From Oscillospiraceae bacterium (GTDB lineage: Bacteria > Bacillota > Clostridia > Oscillospirales > Ruminococcaceae), in assembly GCA_017545185.1 (NCBI GenBank), contig JAFWQJ010000069.1:1-64000 (forward strand): a stretch of 64,000 bases of DNA. Direction: 5' to 3'. Position 1 is the first letter of the stretch; each line of letters starts with the position of its first letter. A program made the position numbers and the translations under genes. The notes below the pieces were generated by a model, which was not told where the DNA came from, searched no databases, and saw only the letters and a program-made list of their open reading frames with translations. This document shows positions 15,030-23,712 of the stretch, piece after piece.

Positions 15030-15287
15030 TTACTTTGTACTCTCACACGCCCACCAAATACCGTCACGAAGTCGGAGTGTGTAGTAATAGGCTTTTAGTC
15101 TGTAAAACTGAACCTTAGATAAATCAGATGAACCTTCCGGAAGCGAGTTGCACAGCTTGGCAACCATACCATTGAACTTGTCCGATGCCCTAAAGGAAAG
15201 AAAAGTATTCGGGTATCCTTCAATCGCATACAGATCATAGACAGCCTTGTTGCGCTTGATTTTCGTTTTCTCGATCTTATGAATCAT
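15030..15287 (-). CDS. Hypothetical protein
   Basis: An 85-residue soluble protein I do not recognise. It has a basic N-terminus (HKIEKTKIKRNK), a region with YPNTFLSFRASDKF and an aromatic-rich C-terminal half. ATG 15287 follows GGAGTGATAACAATA. It lies just upstream of the VirB4-fragment gene (15-bp gap), so probably in the same transcript. Confidence 0.5.
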   Translation of the reverse strand: MIHKIEKTKIKRNKAVYDLYAIEGYPNTFLSFRASDKFNGMVAKLCNSLPEGSSDLSKVQFYRLKAYYYTLRLRDGIWWACESTK

Positions 15288-15404
15288 TATTGTTATCACT
15301 CCTTTGGTTTCATGAAGCATTGGATCACCAATTCCTACTAAAGCTAAAGAGCCATGTTTTTATTCATGGAGTTGCCTTTCTTACTTTAGTCCGTATGGAC
15401 ACGG

Positions 15405-15917
15405 CTATTCTTTTCCGACCGCCTTTTCCCAATATTTATTATAAGGAACAGATAGAAACGGGTACTCATTTGCCAAATCATGGAGTATAGCAAATAACTC
15501 ACGCTCCAAATCTAATACTCCTAAAAGATGCAGGGATCTTAGAATGCGAGTCAGTCGCAGAAAATTATGATTTCCGCGATTCAGCCAAGTCATTCGCATC
15601 CTTATTCGTGATGCAGTAATCACAAGCTGTCCTCGTTCATTTCTGCCGAATCCATAAAATCGCATCATCCGATCAAACGCCCGGCGCAAGTTGTCAACTA
15701 CTTCCTTATCGGTTCTGAATGAGGAAATCATTTCATCATTCAAAACAATCGAGTCCGCATATCCGGACGGAGTGTCAATCGGAAACAGCCACTGAATGTA
15801 ATTGTGAGTGGTTTCTAGCTTGAAGTTTGACATAGACAATATTTGTCCGTGCGTTCTTCCGTATTTGTCTTTTTCATTTCCGGTTAGGAACTGGTACAGT
15901 ATTTCCTTGTCATCCAT
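15405..15917 (-). CDS. OGFr-domain protein
   Basis: A 170-residue protein with the conserved region of the opioid growth factor receptor family: LETTHNYIQWLFPIDTPS matches the family hallmark LE-x-x-H-x-YIQWLFP. Bacterial members of this family have no established function and the name comes from the vertebrate homologue. The rest is helical, with a basic RIRMRMTWLNRG segment and a C-terminal helical region. ATG 15917 follows AAGGAATATATCAGTTTAC. An imperfect hairpin follows the gene start region on the other side (15960-15989). Its presence among accessory genes of a mobile element hints at a defence or regulatory role, which is inference. Confidence 0.75.
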   Translation of the reverse strand: MDDKEILYQFLTGNEKDKYGRTHGQILSMSNFKLETTHNYIQWLFPIDTPSGYADSIVLNDEMISSFRTDKEVVDNLRRAFDRMMRFYGFGRNERGQLVITASRIRMRMTWLNRGNHNFLRLTRILRSLHLLGVLDLERELFAILHDLANEYPFLSVPYNKYWEKAVGKE

Positions 15918-15995
15918 GTAAACTGATATATTCCTTTCTCTTAATCCTTACAGTATGCAGAACCGGCAGGGCTTTGGCTCTGCCGGTTCCTTCGT

Positions 15996-16283
15996 TTATC
16001 GGAGCGAATCTCGCTCTGAACGTCTTTGTCTTGTCTCCTTAAAGAGCTGAACGCCGAAAATGATAGACAGTACGAAGAAAATAACAGTAGCAATTATGAG
16101 GATTACTTGTACGATGAAAACATCTGTCATGCCGAGCAGCAGGCCGCCAATCTGACTTGCGATTGCACTGTACCAGAACCGCTTTGCAGTTTTGGTCGCT
16201 GTTTTGCTGCCCATTTCGCAAACGGTAATACACATAACGCAGACAAAAATCAGAAGAATTGTCATAGCCTGATCCGTTGTCAT
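15996..16283 (-). CDS. Small three-helix membrane protein
   Basis: A 95-residue protein with hydrophobic segments at about 7-24, 38-55 and 57-78 and a basic C-terminal tail (ETRQRRSERDSLR). No family is recognised. It lies 22 bp after the primase stop on the same strand, so probably the same transcript. Confidence 0.55.
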   Translation of the reverse strand: MTTDQAMTILLIFVCVMCITVCEMGSKTATKTAKRFWYSAIASQIGGLLLGMTDVFIVQVILIIATVIFFVLSIIFGVQLFKETRQRRSERDSLR

Positions 16284-16305
16284 ATACTAAAAACCTCCTA
16301 TACTC

Positions 16306-17277
16306 TTATCCCCTGCCGCGCTTTGCAGTTTCCTGCACATCACGCTTAGAAAGATCATGAAGCGCACAGAGCTGTTCGTTAAAGTCCTTGCACTTGGAAG
16401 GCAGGATCTTGACTGCATAGCCCTGCCCGGTCAGCTTTTGAGCAATCAGCTTCGCAGCACTCAGCCCGGCCTCGTCATTGTCAAGACAGAGCGTAATATC
16501 TCTGCATTTCGGATGCTCCGACAGATAGTGCAGCAGTGCTGTATCTGCGGTGCCGCCGAGTGATAAGCGGGTATGTACCTTCCAGGCATCCAGCTTGCCG
16601 GTGATTGCATTGACCAGTGTTGCGTGGCTCATTGCGTCGATCGGGGATTCAAACACAATCAGCTTTTCCGGATTGGTGCCTTCCATGCAAAAGCTGTACC
16701 GCTTATCGGAGCCGGTGCATTCGCCCCGGTACTGCTTGCCGGTTATTGTTCCCCGGAACGCTCCGTATCGCGGTGCGCCGTTCTGATCCATACCGACGAA
16801 CACGACATTGCCGCGTTCGTCCTGATAAATCTTCTTCGCTTTCATCATTGCAGTGACGATTGCAGGCTCAATGCACCGGGTATTCGTCAGATACGCATAC
16901 GCACGGTTATATTTTCCTTCAACCGGCTTCGGGAGCGTCAATGCCTTTCCCGCTGCCGTTTGATACTCCGGATCCGCTGCGACATGCTCTGTGTGCGGGA
17001 TTTCTCCGCACAGCTCGCAGACCGCTTCCTGGAAACTCTTTCCGCAAACCTTCTGAAGAAAAGAAATCGTATCATGACCGGTTGAACCGTCAGACCAGCG
17101 TTTCCAGCCTCTCCGATCGGAGAATACCGAGAGGCTCGAAAGATCACCGGGATGCTTTTGATCGACTTTGATTTTGAAGCTGCTGCCAGCATGGAACAAG
17201 GAGTATCCCTGTGAGGTAAGATAATCGACCAGGTCAATTCCCTGCGCTCTGTGCAGCATATCGTCCGTGATTTTCAT
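16306..17277 (-). CDS. Toprim-domain DNA primase-like protein (DUF3991/Toprim)
   Basis: A 323-residue protein typical of conjugative elements. The N-terminal part (about 1-100) carries a DUF3991-like module with RRGWKRWSDGSTGHDTISFL, the fold that replaces the zinc-binding CHC2 domain. The Toprim core is at about 190-300: the catalytic Glu is in VFESPIDAMS and the metal-binding acidic pair in LCLDNDEAG. It should synthesise primers for element replication or for the transferred strand. ATG 17277 follows AAAGGACATAC; the longer open frame starting at 17316 has no ribosome site. Confidence 0.85.
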   Translation of the reverse strand: MKITDDMLHRAQGIDLVDYLTSQGYSLFHAGSSFKIKVDQKHPGDLSSLSVFSDRRGWKRWSDGSTGHDTISFLQKVCGKSFQEAVCELCGEIPHTEHVAADPEYQTAAGKALTLPKPVEGKYNRAYAYLTNTRCIEPAIVTAMMKAKKIYQDERGNVVFVGMDQNGAPRYGAFRGTITGKQYRGECTGSDKRYSFCMEGTNPEKLIVFESPIDAMSHATLVNAITGKLDAWKVHTRLSLGGTADTALLHYLSEHPKCRDITLCLDNDEAGLSAAKLIAQKLTGQGYAVKILPSKCKDFNEQLCALHDLSKRDVQETAKRGRG

Positions 17278-17304
17278 GGTATGTCCTTTCTTGCATAGAT
17301 CAGC

Positions 17305-17338
17305 AAAGGCGTTCAAGCAGCTTGCTTAGAACGCCTTT
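17305..17338 (-). terminator. Hairpin between topB and the primase gene
   Basis: A perfect 10-bp stem AAAGGCGTTC/GAACGCCTTT (17305-17314 with 17329-17338) sits 3 bp after the topB stop on the minus strand. The following T-run is short (TTTGC), so it may be a partial terminator or an mRNA-stabilising hairpin. Confidence 0.55.
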
Positions 17339-17341
17339 GTA

Positions 17342-19756
17342 TCACTTATTCTGGAACTCAAATTTAATGCCCTGTTTTTCTTTGTCGATTGCGAGGAAGG
17401 CGTCAAAGGCCTTTTCAGGATCCTTTTTGGAGTGAAACCCTTTTAACAGCCCCGTCCGTCCATTCATAAGAAGCATCCGGATCTGTGTGTCCGTGATCTT
17501 CTTTCCGCAGATCTCCCGGCCTATCTTGAATTGACAGCCGGTGCCGTCCTTGCTGTATCCGGTGCAGGAGTATCCGAATGATACCGGTCTGATCGGTTTG
17601 CCACAAATCGGGCAATTCAGATCGGTATTCATTTCAAACCGGACATTTCCGGTTCCCGGATCCACAACCAGATAAGCGTCAAAGGTCTTTTCGGGATTCT
17701 TCTTAGACTTGAACCCCTTAATCAGATCGGTGCGCTTGTTTTCGAGCAGCTGATGAATTGCTTTATCCGTCAGCTTTACGCCGCAGAGCGGATTGCTGAA
17801 GGCAAACTGACAGCCGGTGCCGTCTTTGCTGTATCCGGTACATCCGTAACCAAACTGCATCTTCCGAAGCGGTTTTCCGCAGACCGGGCATTTCAAATCA
17901 GCTTCAGCAGAAGAAAGAAAATGCTTCGCTGATGATCCGGCGATTGCTGCGTACCATTCCTGCGTAGTTTGCTTTATATCGGAAATGAAGGTGTTGTAAT
18001 CCTCTTTTCCCATTGCGATATTGTTCAGGCGCATTTCCCATTCGCCGGTCAGCTCTGCTGACTTAATATCGTCAATCGGCAGACTGTCAATCAGCCAGAT
18101 TCCTTTTTCTGTCGGGATAATTGACTTTCCCTTGCAGGCAATCAGTTCTTTGTCGAATAATCCCTTGATAATCGCTGCGCGTGTTGCATCGGTTCCGAGG
18201 CCTTTCTTTTGCAGCTTCATGAGGGTTCGTGCTTCTTCGTCCTCAATATCCTGACCGGCCAGCTCCATTGCAGCAAGCAGATCCGCTTCTGTATATCGCT
18301 TCGGCGGTTCTGTTTCTCCGGGCTTCAGCTGATAGGAACCGGTCAGCAGCTCATCCCTGGAAACCGCAGGCAGTGCTTTTTTCTTTTCCGGCAGGGCGTC
18401 AACTGCATACCAGCCCGGTAATGCAATCACACTGCCGGTTGCCCGGAACAGAACATCATTGACGTTCACCGTCACAGTCGTTTCGTCCAGTTCTGCTTTC
18501 GGATAAATAATCCGCAGCAGAGACTTTACGACCAGATCATACAGCAGCTTCCCGTCATCGGAAATGCCGGAAGTATTTTCCGGAACTGATACCGTCGGAA
18601 TAATCGCGGGGTGCGAGCCGACCTTTTCATTATTGAAATGCCGCTTACCGAATTTCTGCCAGTCCGCGTCCGGGACTGCATACTGCGAATACTCCGGCAT
18701 CTTCATGATCTTCTGAAGCGTCAGTGTGACTTCCGGGATCATTTCTTCTGTCAGATGCTCCGAGCTGGTGCGAGGATACGAAATCAGGTGATCTTCGTAT
18801 AATTGCTGCGCGATCTTAGTAGTCTTGGCAGCTTCCCAGCCTAACTTGCGGCTTGCAGCGATCTGAAGCTGTGTCGTGTTATAAAGCAGCGGTGCTGATT
18901 CTGAACGGTGCTTGGCAGTGACGTCCTGCACTGTTCCTTGTTCGGTGCATCGTTCCAGCATTTCCTTTGCTGCCGCTTCTGTATCGAACCGGCCTTCCGC
19001 ATATTCTGCTTCAAAGGTTTCCCCGGCTGCGGTCGTAAAGGCTGCGGTCAGCTTCCAGAACGGCTTTTTGACAAAGTTCAGAATGTCTCTTTCCCGCTGC
19101 ACAACCATTGCAAGCGTAGGTGTTTGCACCCGGCCAACACCCATGAGGTTATCAGCTCCGCCGTATTGCAGCGTAGCAGCAACCGTCAGATTCGTTCCGA
19201 TCAGGTTATCTGCAATATCACGGGCGCGACCGGCCTTCTGAAGATCCTCCGGTGTTCCTTTGTGCTGCTTGGAGATGATCTGCTGCGGTTCGATCAGGTT
19301 ATCAAATGCCTTCTCGATCTTCTCGGAAGTCAGATCCTCGATCCAGGCACGCTTATACGGTGCGCGGCATCCACACGCCTGATAGACGTATGCAAAAATC
19401 AGCTCGCCTTCGCGGTCAGGATCCGTTGCATTGATAACCCAATCCGCCTTTTGCAGAAAGCCCTTGACAAATACAGCACAGGATTTCGTCGCGGACTTCG
19501 GCGCAATGCGGAAGGTGTCCGGGATGCACGGAAAAACCGAAAGATCCCACTTCGCATACTTTTCGTCATAGGACTTCGCCGGGACAAGCTGCATCAGATG
19601 CCCGACGCCGTGGCAGAGGACTGCATCCTCTCCTTTGAAATTGAATTGCCAGTATCCGATCTTCGGATCCTCTTTCATCGGGATCCGTTTACCGGCTCCG
19701 AGGACAGCGGCAATCGCACTTGCCAGGCTGCCCTTTTCCGCATAGATAACGACCAT
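17342..19756 (-). CDS. topB: DNA topoisomerase III
   Basis: An 804-residue type IA topoisomerase that unlinks DNA during replication or transfer. The N-terminal Toprim domain shows VIYAEKGSLA and ATDPDREGELI. The catalytic tyrosine lies in LISYPRTSSEHL. The C-terminus has two copies of a cysteine module (CPVCGKPLRKMQFGYGCTGY and CPICGKPIRPVSFGYSCTGY), each followed by a KxLxGFKSKKNPEKTFDAYL-like strand pair. ATG 19756 follows AAAAGGAGTGAAACA. Element-borne topB genes are common in clostridial ICEs. Confidence 0.95.
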   Translation of the reverse strand: MVVIYAEKGSLASAIAAVLGAGKRIPMKEDPKIGYWQFNFKGEDAVLCHGVGHLMQLVPAKSYDEKYAKWDLSVFPCIPDTFRIAPKSATKSCAVFVKGFLQKADWVINATDPDREGELIFAYVYQACGCRAPYKRAWIEDLTSEKIEKAFDNLIEPQQIISKQHKGTPEDLQKAGRARDIADNLIGTNLTVAATLQYGGADNLMGVGRVQTPTLAMVVQRERDILNFVKKPFWKLTAAFTTAAGETFEAEYAEGRFDTEAAAKEMLERCTEQGTVQDVTAKHRSESAPLLYNTTQLQIAASRKLGWEAAKTTKIAQQLYEDHLISYPRTSSEHLTEEMIPEVTLTLQKIMKMPEYSQYAVPDADWQKFGKRHFNNEKVGSHPAIIPTVSVPENTSGISDDGKLLYDLVVKSLLRIIYPKAELDETTVTVNVNDVLFRATGSVIALPGWYAVDALPEKKKALPAVSRDELLTGSYQLKPGETEPPKRYTEADLLAAMELAGQDIEDEEARTLMKLQKKGLGTDATRAAIIKGLFDKELIACKGKSIIPTEKGIWLIDSLPIDDIKSAELTGEWEMRLNNIAMGKEDYNTFISDIKQTTQEWYAAIAGSSAKHFLSSAEADLKCPVCGKPLRKMQFGYGCTGYSKDGTGCQFAFSNPLCGVKLTDKAIHQLLENKRTDLIKGFKSKKNPEKTFDAYLVVDPGTGNVRFEMNTDLNCPICGKPIRPVSFGYSCTGYSKDGTGCQFKIGREICGKKITDTQIRMLLMNGRTGLLKGFHSKKDPEKAFDAFLAIDKEKQGIKFEFQNK

Positions 19757-19760
19757 TGTT

Positions 19761-20222
19761 TCACTCCTTTTCTTCATCAGTTGTTACTTCATTCAGCTGG
19801 TATCGCCAGTTATCATACTCCGCTTTGGAAATCTCTCCGTCATAATAACGCTGATACATTTCAACCCATTTCTTTGTTACCGGAGTTTCGGGAATCTGAA
19901 TGCAGACTGCACTGTCCGCCTGTACAGGCGGCAAGCCGTAATGATCCTCCAGAAAGAAAAGAGTATGCATGATTCCTAATTCACTGTCAACATTCAGATT
20001 CAGGGCTTCCGGGCTGACTTCCAGAACCTCTGCGATTTCGTTCAGACGCTCCGGGCGCGGTGTGCGCCTTCCGCGTTCATACTGCTGGATCCGGCTTTGC
20101 GCATTATTGATTTTACCTGTTTTATTGCCCTTCTCACTATCCACTCCGATCAGAATACCGATCAGCTCTGCTGTGAACTCACGCAGCAGCCGGAAATAAT
20201 AGATTCGTTCGCCAATAGACAT
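19761..20222 (-). CDS. XRE-type helix-turn-helix regulator
   Basis: A 153-residue protein with an N-terminal Cro/CI-like HTH: GERIYYFRLLREFTAELIGILIG, then SRIQQYERGRRTPRPERLNEIAEVLEVSPEALN. The insertion between the helices (DSEKGNKTGKINN) is longer than usual. The C-terminal 70 residues have no known domain. ATG 20222 follows AAGGGAGATCAT. It lies 4 bp upstream of topB and 10 bp downstream of the ArdC-like gene, so it is probably cotranscribed with both. Its operators could include the palindromes in this element, which is speculation. Confidence 0.82.
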   Translation of the reverse strand: MSIGERIYYFRLLREFTAELIGILIGVDSEKGNKTGKINNAQSRIQQYERGRRTPRPERLNEIAEVLEVSPEALNLNVDSELGIMHTLFFLEDHYGLPPVQADSAVCIQIPETPVTKKWVEMYQRYYDGEISKAEYDNWRYQLNEVTTDEEKE

Positions 20223-20232
20223 ATGATCTCCC

Positions 20233-22287
20233 TTATAGTTTCTTTCTTTGTGCGGATGCTGCGTCAACGATCTGCCGGATCTGTTCGAGATCAGTGCTTT
20301 TGAATTTGATTATGCAGCTGCCGTCAGCTTGTTTGCGCGACTGGAACGGTATATCCGTTTTCTTCAGAGCCTTAACAACAGCTTCCGAGCAGCGTGCATA
20401 CCGGCTTTCACCGAAGTCATCTTTCAGTAATGTTCCTTCCGCAAGGATTTTCTCAGCAAGAGGCTTATACTCACGCGAAATCGTGATAATATCGCCCTTG
20501 ACAGGATCACGTTTTCCGGCAAACGGTATCTTCTGCCGGGTCAGCTCCTGAATCAGCGCATCTGTCTTTGCAGGATCCACGCGAATATATGTCTTGTCTG
20601 CAATCTCAGAATAAGGTGTGTTTCCGATCCGGTCAGGATGAGCCTCAGAGTGTGCCGGTTTATGTCCCTGACCGGTTACTCCCTGTGTCTCGGCATTGCG
20701 CTCTGATTCCGTGCCGAAAACTTCCGCGCCCCTCTTGACATTCTCATCTGTATATGTTATACTGTTATCAAAGCAGAGAATTGTTGCTGACTTGGGTGAT
20801 TGGCACCCTATGTAGGAGGACAATTCATCTGCTTTTTTCGTATTCATAGCCAGAATCGTATCCGCTGCAATCGCCTTCTGAATGTAATTCAGCATATTTT
20901 TCTTTCCGTAAATGCTGTCAATGCGATTGACAGTTCCTTTTTGCCCGCGAACATCCAGCGTTAAGGCAAACAGTAAATTACGGTCTGCCTTATCTGTTAC
21001 ATCACTGATTATTACAAAGGAACCCGCGCGGTTCCCTTTCATGACGAAAACAGGATTGCGCACTGCATCCGGAATACCGATCAGTGTTTCTTTTGGAATG
21101 TCATGACCTTCTGTATGGTGCTTGACAAACTTCTCAGAGCTTTCACTGTTCCGCACTGTGGACTGCGAAATAATCAGCGGTACTGCCTTAGCACCTACAA
21201 TCCGCAGGCTGTACGGGGTCGTACCGACCTTTAAGACTTCGTCGGTGCGGAGCTTTCCGTCAAATAAGTCTGTTATTTGCTGCGTAAATGCCTTGTTCTC
21301 TGCCAGGTTCCTTTCAAGTTTCTGCTGCTGTGCCGGTGTCAGATCCTCGGCTGCATCCGATTGTGCAGCATTTCGCTCTGCTTTCAGTTCCAGGAATCGT
21401 GCTCCGATCGTCGAAATCATATCATCTGCCGTTTTCTGGATTGTTTCCAGTGAAGCATGAATCTCCGGCAGATCCATGCCGGATGACCAGGACGCAAGAT
21501 ACGGAAAAGAATAATCACCGGTATCCAGTCCGAAGTGGTCACACACGACGAATGCGACGCTCTCAGCCTCGCATTCTTTTGTTTCTCTGGTCTTTTCCGC
21601 TGCACCTTCCGCATTGTCGTTATGCAGGATTGAATGTGCTCTCTCATGCAGTGCTGTCTTTACGGTCTGCATTTCGCCCATTCCCTCCTGAATGTGAATC
21701 GAGTGATCGGCACGGTCATAATAGCCCTTTGCACTTCCGGAAAACTTCTCGATTGTGACCGGTGCATCCGAAGTGTCCCGAATTGCTTGCAGCATCAGTT
21801 CGTAATCTTCCACGCTGCCGTCCAGCTCTGCGGCAATCTGCGGCAGAGGCTTACCGTCAGTCTGTGAAACGTCAAAAACGCTTGCTGACCGGAAACTCAG
21901 TCTTTTTTCCTTAACTGTTTCGGTGACCGGCTTACCGTCGGCTCCGTAGACAGTCCGCCCGTGAGCGTCCTTCTTTTCGCGTTCAACGCTTACTTCATAA
22001 GGTGCCGGGGCAAGAATCCGGATTGCTTTTTCGCCTCGTCCGACCTGACGATCAAATTTTTCCTTCCAGGCGGAATAACCGGCAACATAAGTTGCGTCCG
22101 GCTTCTGCATTGCAATCAGCACGCAATTTCGGAAGCTGTAATTATGGAATTTCGACATAGTACGCAGATATTCCTGATACTTGCCGGACTGCATAAAGTC
22201 ATGAATGCCGGTTTCCAGTTTGTTCATGAGGGCATCGACTTTTTCTTTCGGCGTCGGATGATTCTGCCCTCTGCTCTGATTCGGCAT
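20233..22287 (-). CDS. ArdC-like protein with zincin motif and LPD-type domains
   Basis: A 684-residue multidomain protein. Residues 1-100 match the ArdC N-terminal ssDNA-binding domain (SGKYQEYLRTMSKFHNYSFRN, YVAGYSAWKEKF). A metalloprotease-like motif HERAH (in TALHERAHSILH, about 215-225) follows. The middle region (about 340-520), with VPLIISQSTVRNS and VRNPVFVMKG, resembles the MuF C-terminal-associated domain of mobile elements. The last 120 residues resemble a large-polyvalent-protein domain. ArdC proteins protect incoming DNA from restriction during conjugation. ATG 22287 follows AAAGGAGTGAAT. A candidate antisense RNA lies at 20770-20838. Confidence 0.8.
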   Translation of the reverse strand: MPNQSRGQNHPTPKEKVDALMNKLETGIHDFMQSGKYQEYLRTMSKFHNYSFRNCVLIAMQKPDATYVAGYSAWKEKFDRQVGRGEKAIRILAPAPYEVSVEREKKDAHGRTVYGADGKPVTETVKEKRLSFRSASVFDVSQTDGKPLPQIAAELDGSVEDYELMLQAIRDTSDAPVTIEKFSGSAKGYYDRADHSIHIQEGMGEMQTVKTALHERAHSILHNDNAEGAAEKTRETKECEAESVAFVVCDHFGLDTGDYSFPYLASWSSGMDLPEIHASLETIQKTADDMISTIGARFLELKAERNAAQSDAAEDLTPAQQQKLERNLAENKAFTQQITDLFDGKLRTDEVLKVGTTPYSLRIVGAKAVPLIISQSTVRNSESSEKFVKHHTEGHDIPKETLIGIPDAVRNPVFVMKGNRAGSFVIISDVTDKADRNLLFALTLDVRGQKGTVNRIDSIYGKKNMLNYIQKAIAADTILAMNTKKADELSSYIGCQSPKSATILCFDNSITYTDENVKRGAEVFGTESERNAETQGVTGQGHKPAHSEAHPDRIGNTPYSEIADKTYIRVDPAKTDALIQELTRQKIPFAGKRDPVKGDIITISREYKPLAEKILAEGTLLKDDFGESRYARCSEAVVKALKKTDIPFQSRKQADGSCIIKFKSTDLEQIRQIVDAASAQRKKL
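20770..20838 (+). ncRNA. Candidate short RNA antisense to the ArdC-like gene
   Basis: Plus-strand TTGACA (20735-20740) and TATACT (20758-20763) have a 17-bp spacer. The following 70 nt fold into a long stem: AAGCAGA pairs with TCTGCTT and AATTGT with ACAATT (20771-20784 with 20820-20834), enclosing a GGGT/ACCC hairpin, and six T residues end the structure (20833-20838). The region is also conserved-looking coding sequence on the other strand, so the promoter match could be coincidental. Confidence 0.5.
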
Positions 22288-22289
22288 AT

Positions 22290-22514
22290 TCACTCCTTTC
22301 CGAAGCCGCTGTTCAGTTCAGCGGCTTCTTCCTCAATCAACCGGCGCATAAAGGTCTCTCTGTCCTCGTCCTCGTCAACCGGGTAATACTGGAATCTGTC
22401 CGGGCGTTCGTCCAGGAAATAGCGTTCGCCGTTCTCGTACACCGTATCCGGATACCATTTCTGATCCGCTTCACAGTATATCTCACGGATTCCGTTTTCA
22501 TTGATTCGTTCCAT
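22290..22514 (-). CDS. Small acidic hypothetical protein
   Basis: A 74-residue acidic protein, unrecognised. It contains the segment IYCEADQKWYPDTVYENGERYFLDERPDRFQYY-like run of aromatic and acidic residues and a helical acidic tail. Ribosome site GGAGGTTCACT before ATG 22514; it ends 2 bp before the ArdC-like start, so probably coupled to it. The gene-end palindrome (copy 2) lies 15 bp upstream of its start. Confidence 0.5.
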   Translation of the reverse strand: MERINENGIREIYCEADQKWYPDTVYENGERYFLDERPDRFQYYPVDEDEDRETFMRRLIEEEAAELNSGFGKE

Positions 22515-22528
22515 AGTGAACCTCCTGT

Positions 22529-22548
22529 TTGTGCTACATATAGCACAA
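22529..22548. repeat. Palindrome abutting a stop codon (copy 2)
   Basis: TTGTGCTA-CATA-TAGCACAA, directly after the stop at 22549 of the TadZ-like gene and before the gene starting at 22514. One central mismatch from a perfect palindrome. Same core as copies at 10625-10650 and 29738-29755. Confidence 0.85.
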
Positions 22549-23712
22549 TTATTTGCGGAACAGTCTCCGCTTTTCTTTTTTCACCGGGATATTCAGATAT
22601 TTGCCGATCACCTGATGATACACCGCGATGTTTTCCTCACAGGGCGCAGTCCAGTCAATGCTGTTATGCAGTCTGAAAGCGGTGCAACCGGCTTTCATCA
22701 TCTGCTTATTGATTCCAATAAACTTCTTTCTGGATACGCGGGGAAAACAGTAAATGACCTTCCGGACATTCATATTCTGCTCATAGTTGACGAAATGCAT
22801 TGTTTTTGCAATATCCCACTCTGCGGCAGAACAAAGCATAATCTTTTCCTGCATCTCATTGTAAAGCTGCCGGTTCTCATCACGCAGCAATGAAATATCG
22901 CAGATCACGCAGTCATACTGCTGTTTGGCCGCATCCAGTTTTTCAACCGGAAACACATGAATCCCGTTCACCTTCAGCCCGTCACGGTTCTGTTCCGGAT
23001 CCAGCTTGTGGAAAACGGCAAGATCATGAAATGTATCCGGGTCAAACAGTACGACGCAGACCGATGCTTTTTTCTCCTTCAGGAGAGCTGCGATTTCAAA
23101 TGATGTGTGCGTGCAGCCGTTGTGGTGCTGAAGCTGCGCGATACCGACCGTCATCTTATCAATCAGCCTTTGTTCCGGAATGACGATCCGTTCAACTGTA
23201 TTCATGTCAAATCCGATTGCAGAAACCGCCGGAAAAGAAAGATCCACAGGCTGATGCTCTGCCTTTTCTTCCGCAATTTCCTTTTCCTGCGCAGCTGCCT
23301 CGGCAGCTTCCTGCGCGGCTTTAATTTCTTCGATACGATTATCAAGCATCTGCTCTGTCATCGGCATTTCAAGAACATCCGGCAGTTCCTTCCATTCAGA
23401 AATGTGATCGAATACAGCGTTGTCTTTCAGAAAAGAAAAATATTCAATATCATTTCGATCCGTGACAGTGATGATCCGCAGAGAGGGACGGCGTGCATGA
23501 AGCAGCGTGATAACATCGGCTTTCGTGACGCCCTCTTTCTCCTGTACATCGTCGCAGATCACGACACAGTGCGGGACATGATGTTCCAGGATTCTTGTAA
23601 CAGTCGTTCCGCGTATCACCGTTTCATAGCCGAGCACGGTATGCGCCGTATTCTTCATAACTGCATCAACAGCCTTGCGTCGCTTGTTGTGTGTCAAAAT
23701 AACAAGATTCAA
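22549..23712 (-). CDS. TadZ-like protein: receiver-like domain plus degenerate ParA ATPase
   Basis: A 387-residue protein. Residues 1-115 form a CheY-like fold (LVILTHNKRRK, CVVICDDV, LRIITVTDRNDIEYFSFL) without clear phosphorylation residues. An Ala/Glu-rich coiled segment follows (about 125-155). The C-terminal part (about 185-370) resembles a MinD/ParA-type ATPase, but the P-loop is GIAQLQHHNGCTHTSF, lacking the Gly-Lys-Thr core. This layout recalls TadZ, which positions secretion machinery at the pole. It starts at TTG 23712, whose TG is shared with the TGA stop of the preceding gene; GGAGG lies 7 bp upstream. It sits next to virB4. Confidence 0.65.
   Translation of the reverse strand: MNLVILTHNKRRKAVDAVMKNTAHTVLGYETVIRGTTVTRILEHHVPHCVVICDDVQEKEGVTKADVITLLHARRPSLRIITVTDRNDIEYFSFLKDNAVFDHISEWKELPDVLEMPMTEQMLDNRIEEIKAAQEAAEAAAQEKEIAEEKAEHQPVDLSFPAVSAIGFDMNTVERIVIPEQRLIDKMTVGIAQLQHHNGCTHTSFEIAALLKEKKASVCVVLFDPDTFHDLAVFHKLDPEQNRDGLKVNGIHVFPVEKLDAAKQQYDCVICDISLLRDENRQLYNEMQEKIMLCSAAEWDIAKTMHFVNYEQNMNVRKVIYCFPRVSRKKFIGINKQMMKAGCTAFRLHNSIDWTAPCEENIAVYHQVIGKYLNIPVKKEKRRLFRK

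Noticed and set aside
15960..15989. Terminator between the OGFr gene and the small membrane protein gene
   Set aside because: A good 10-bp inverted repeat exists but neither strand has a proper T-run, so it is noted only as a hairpin.
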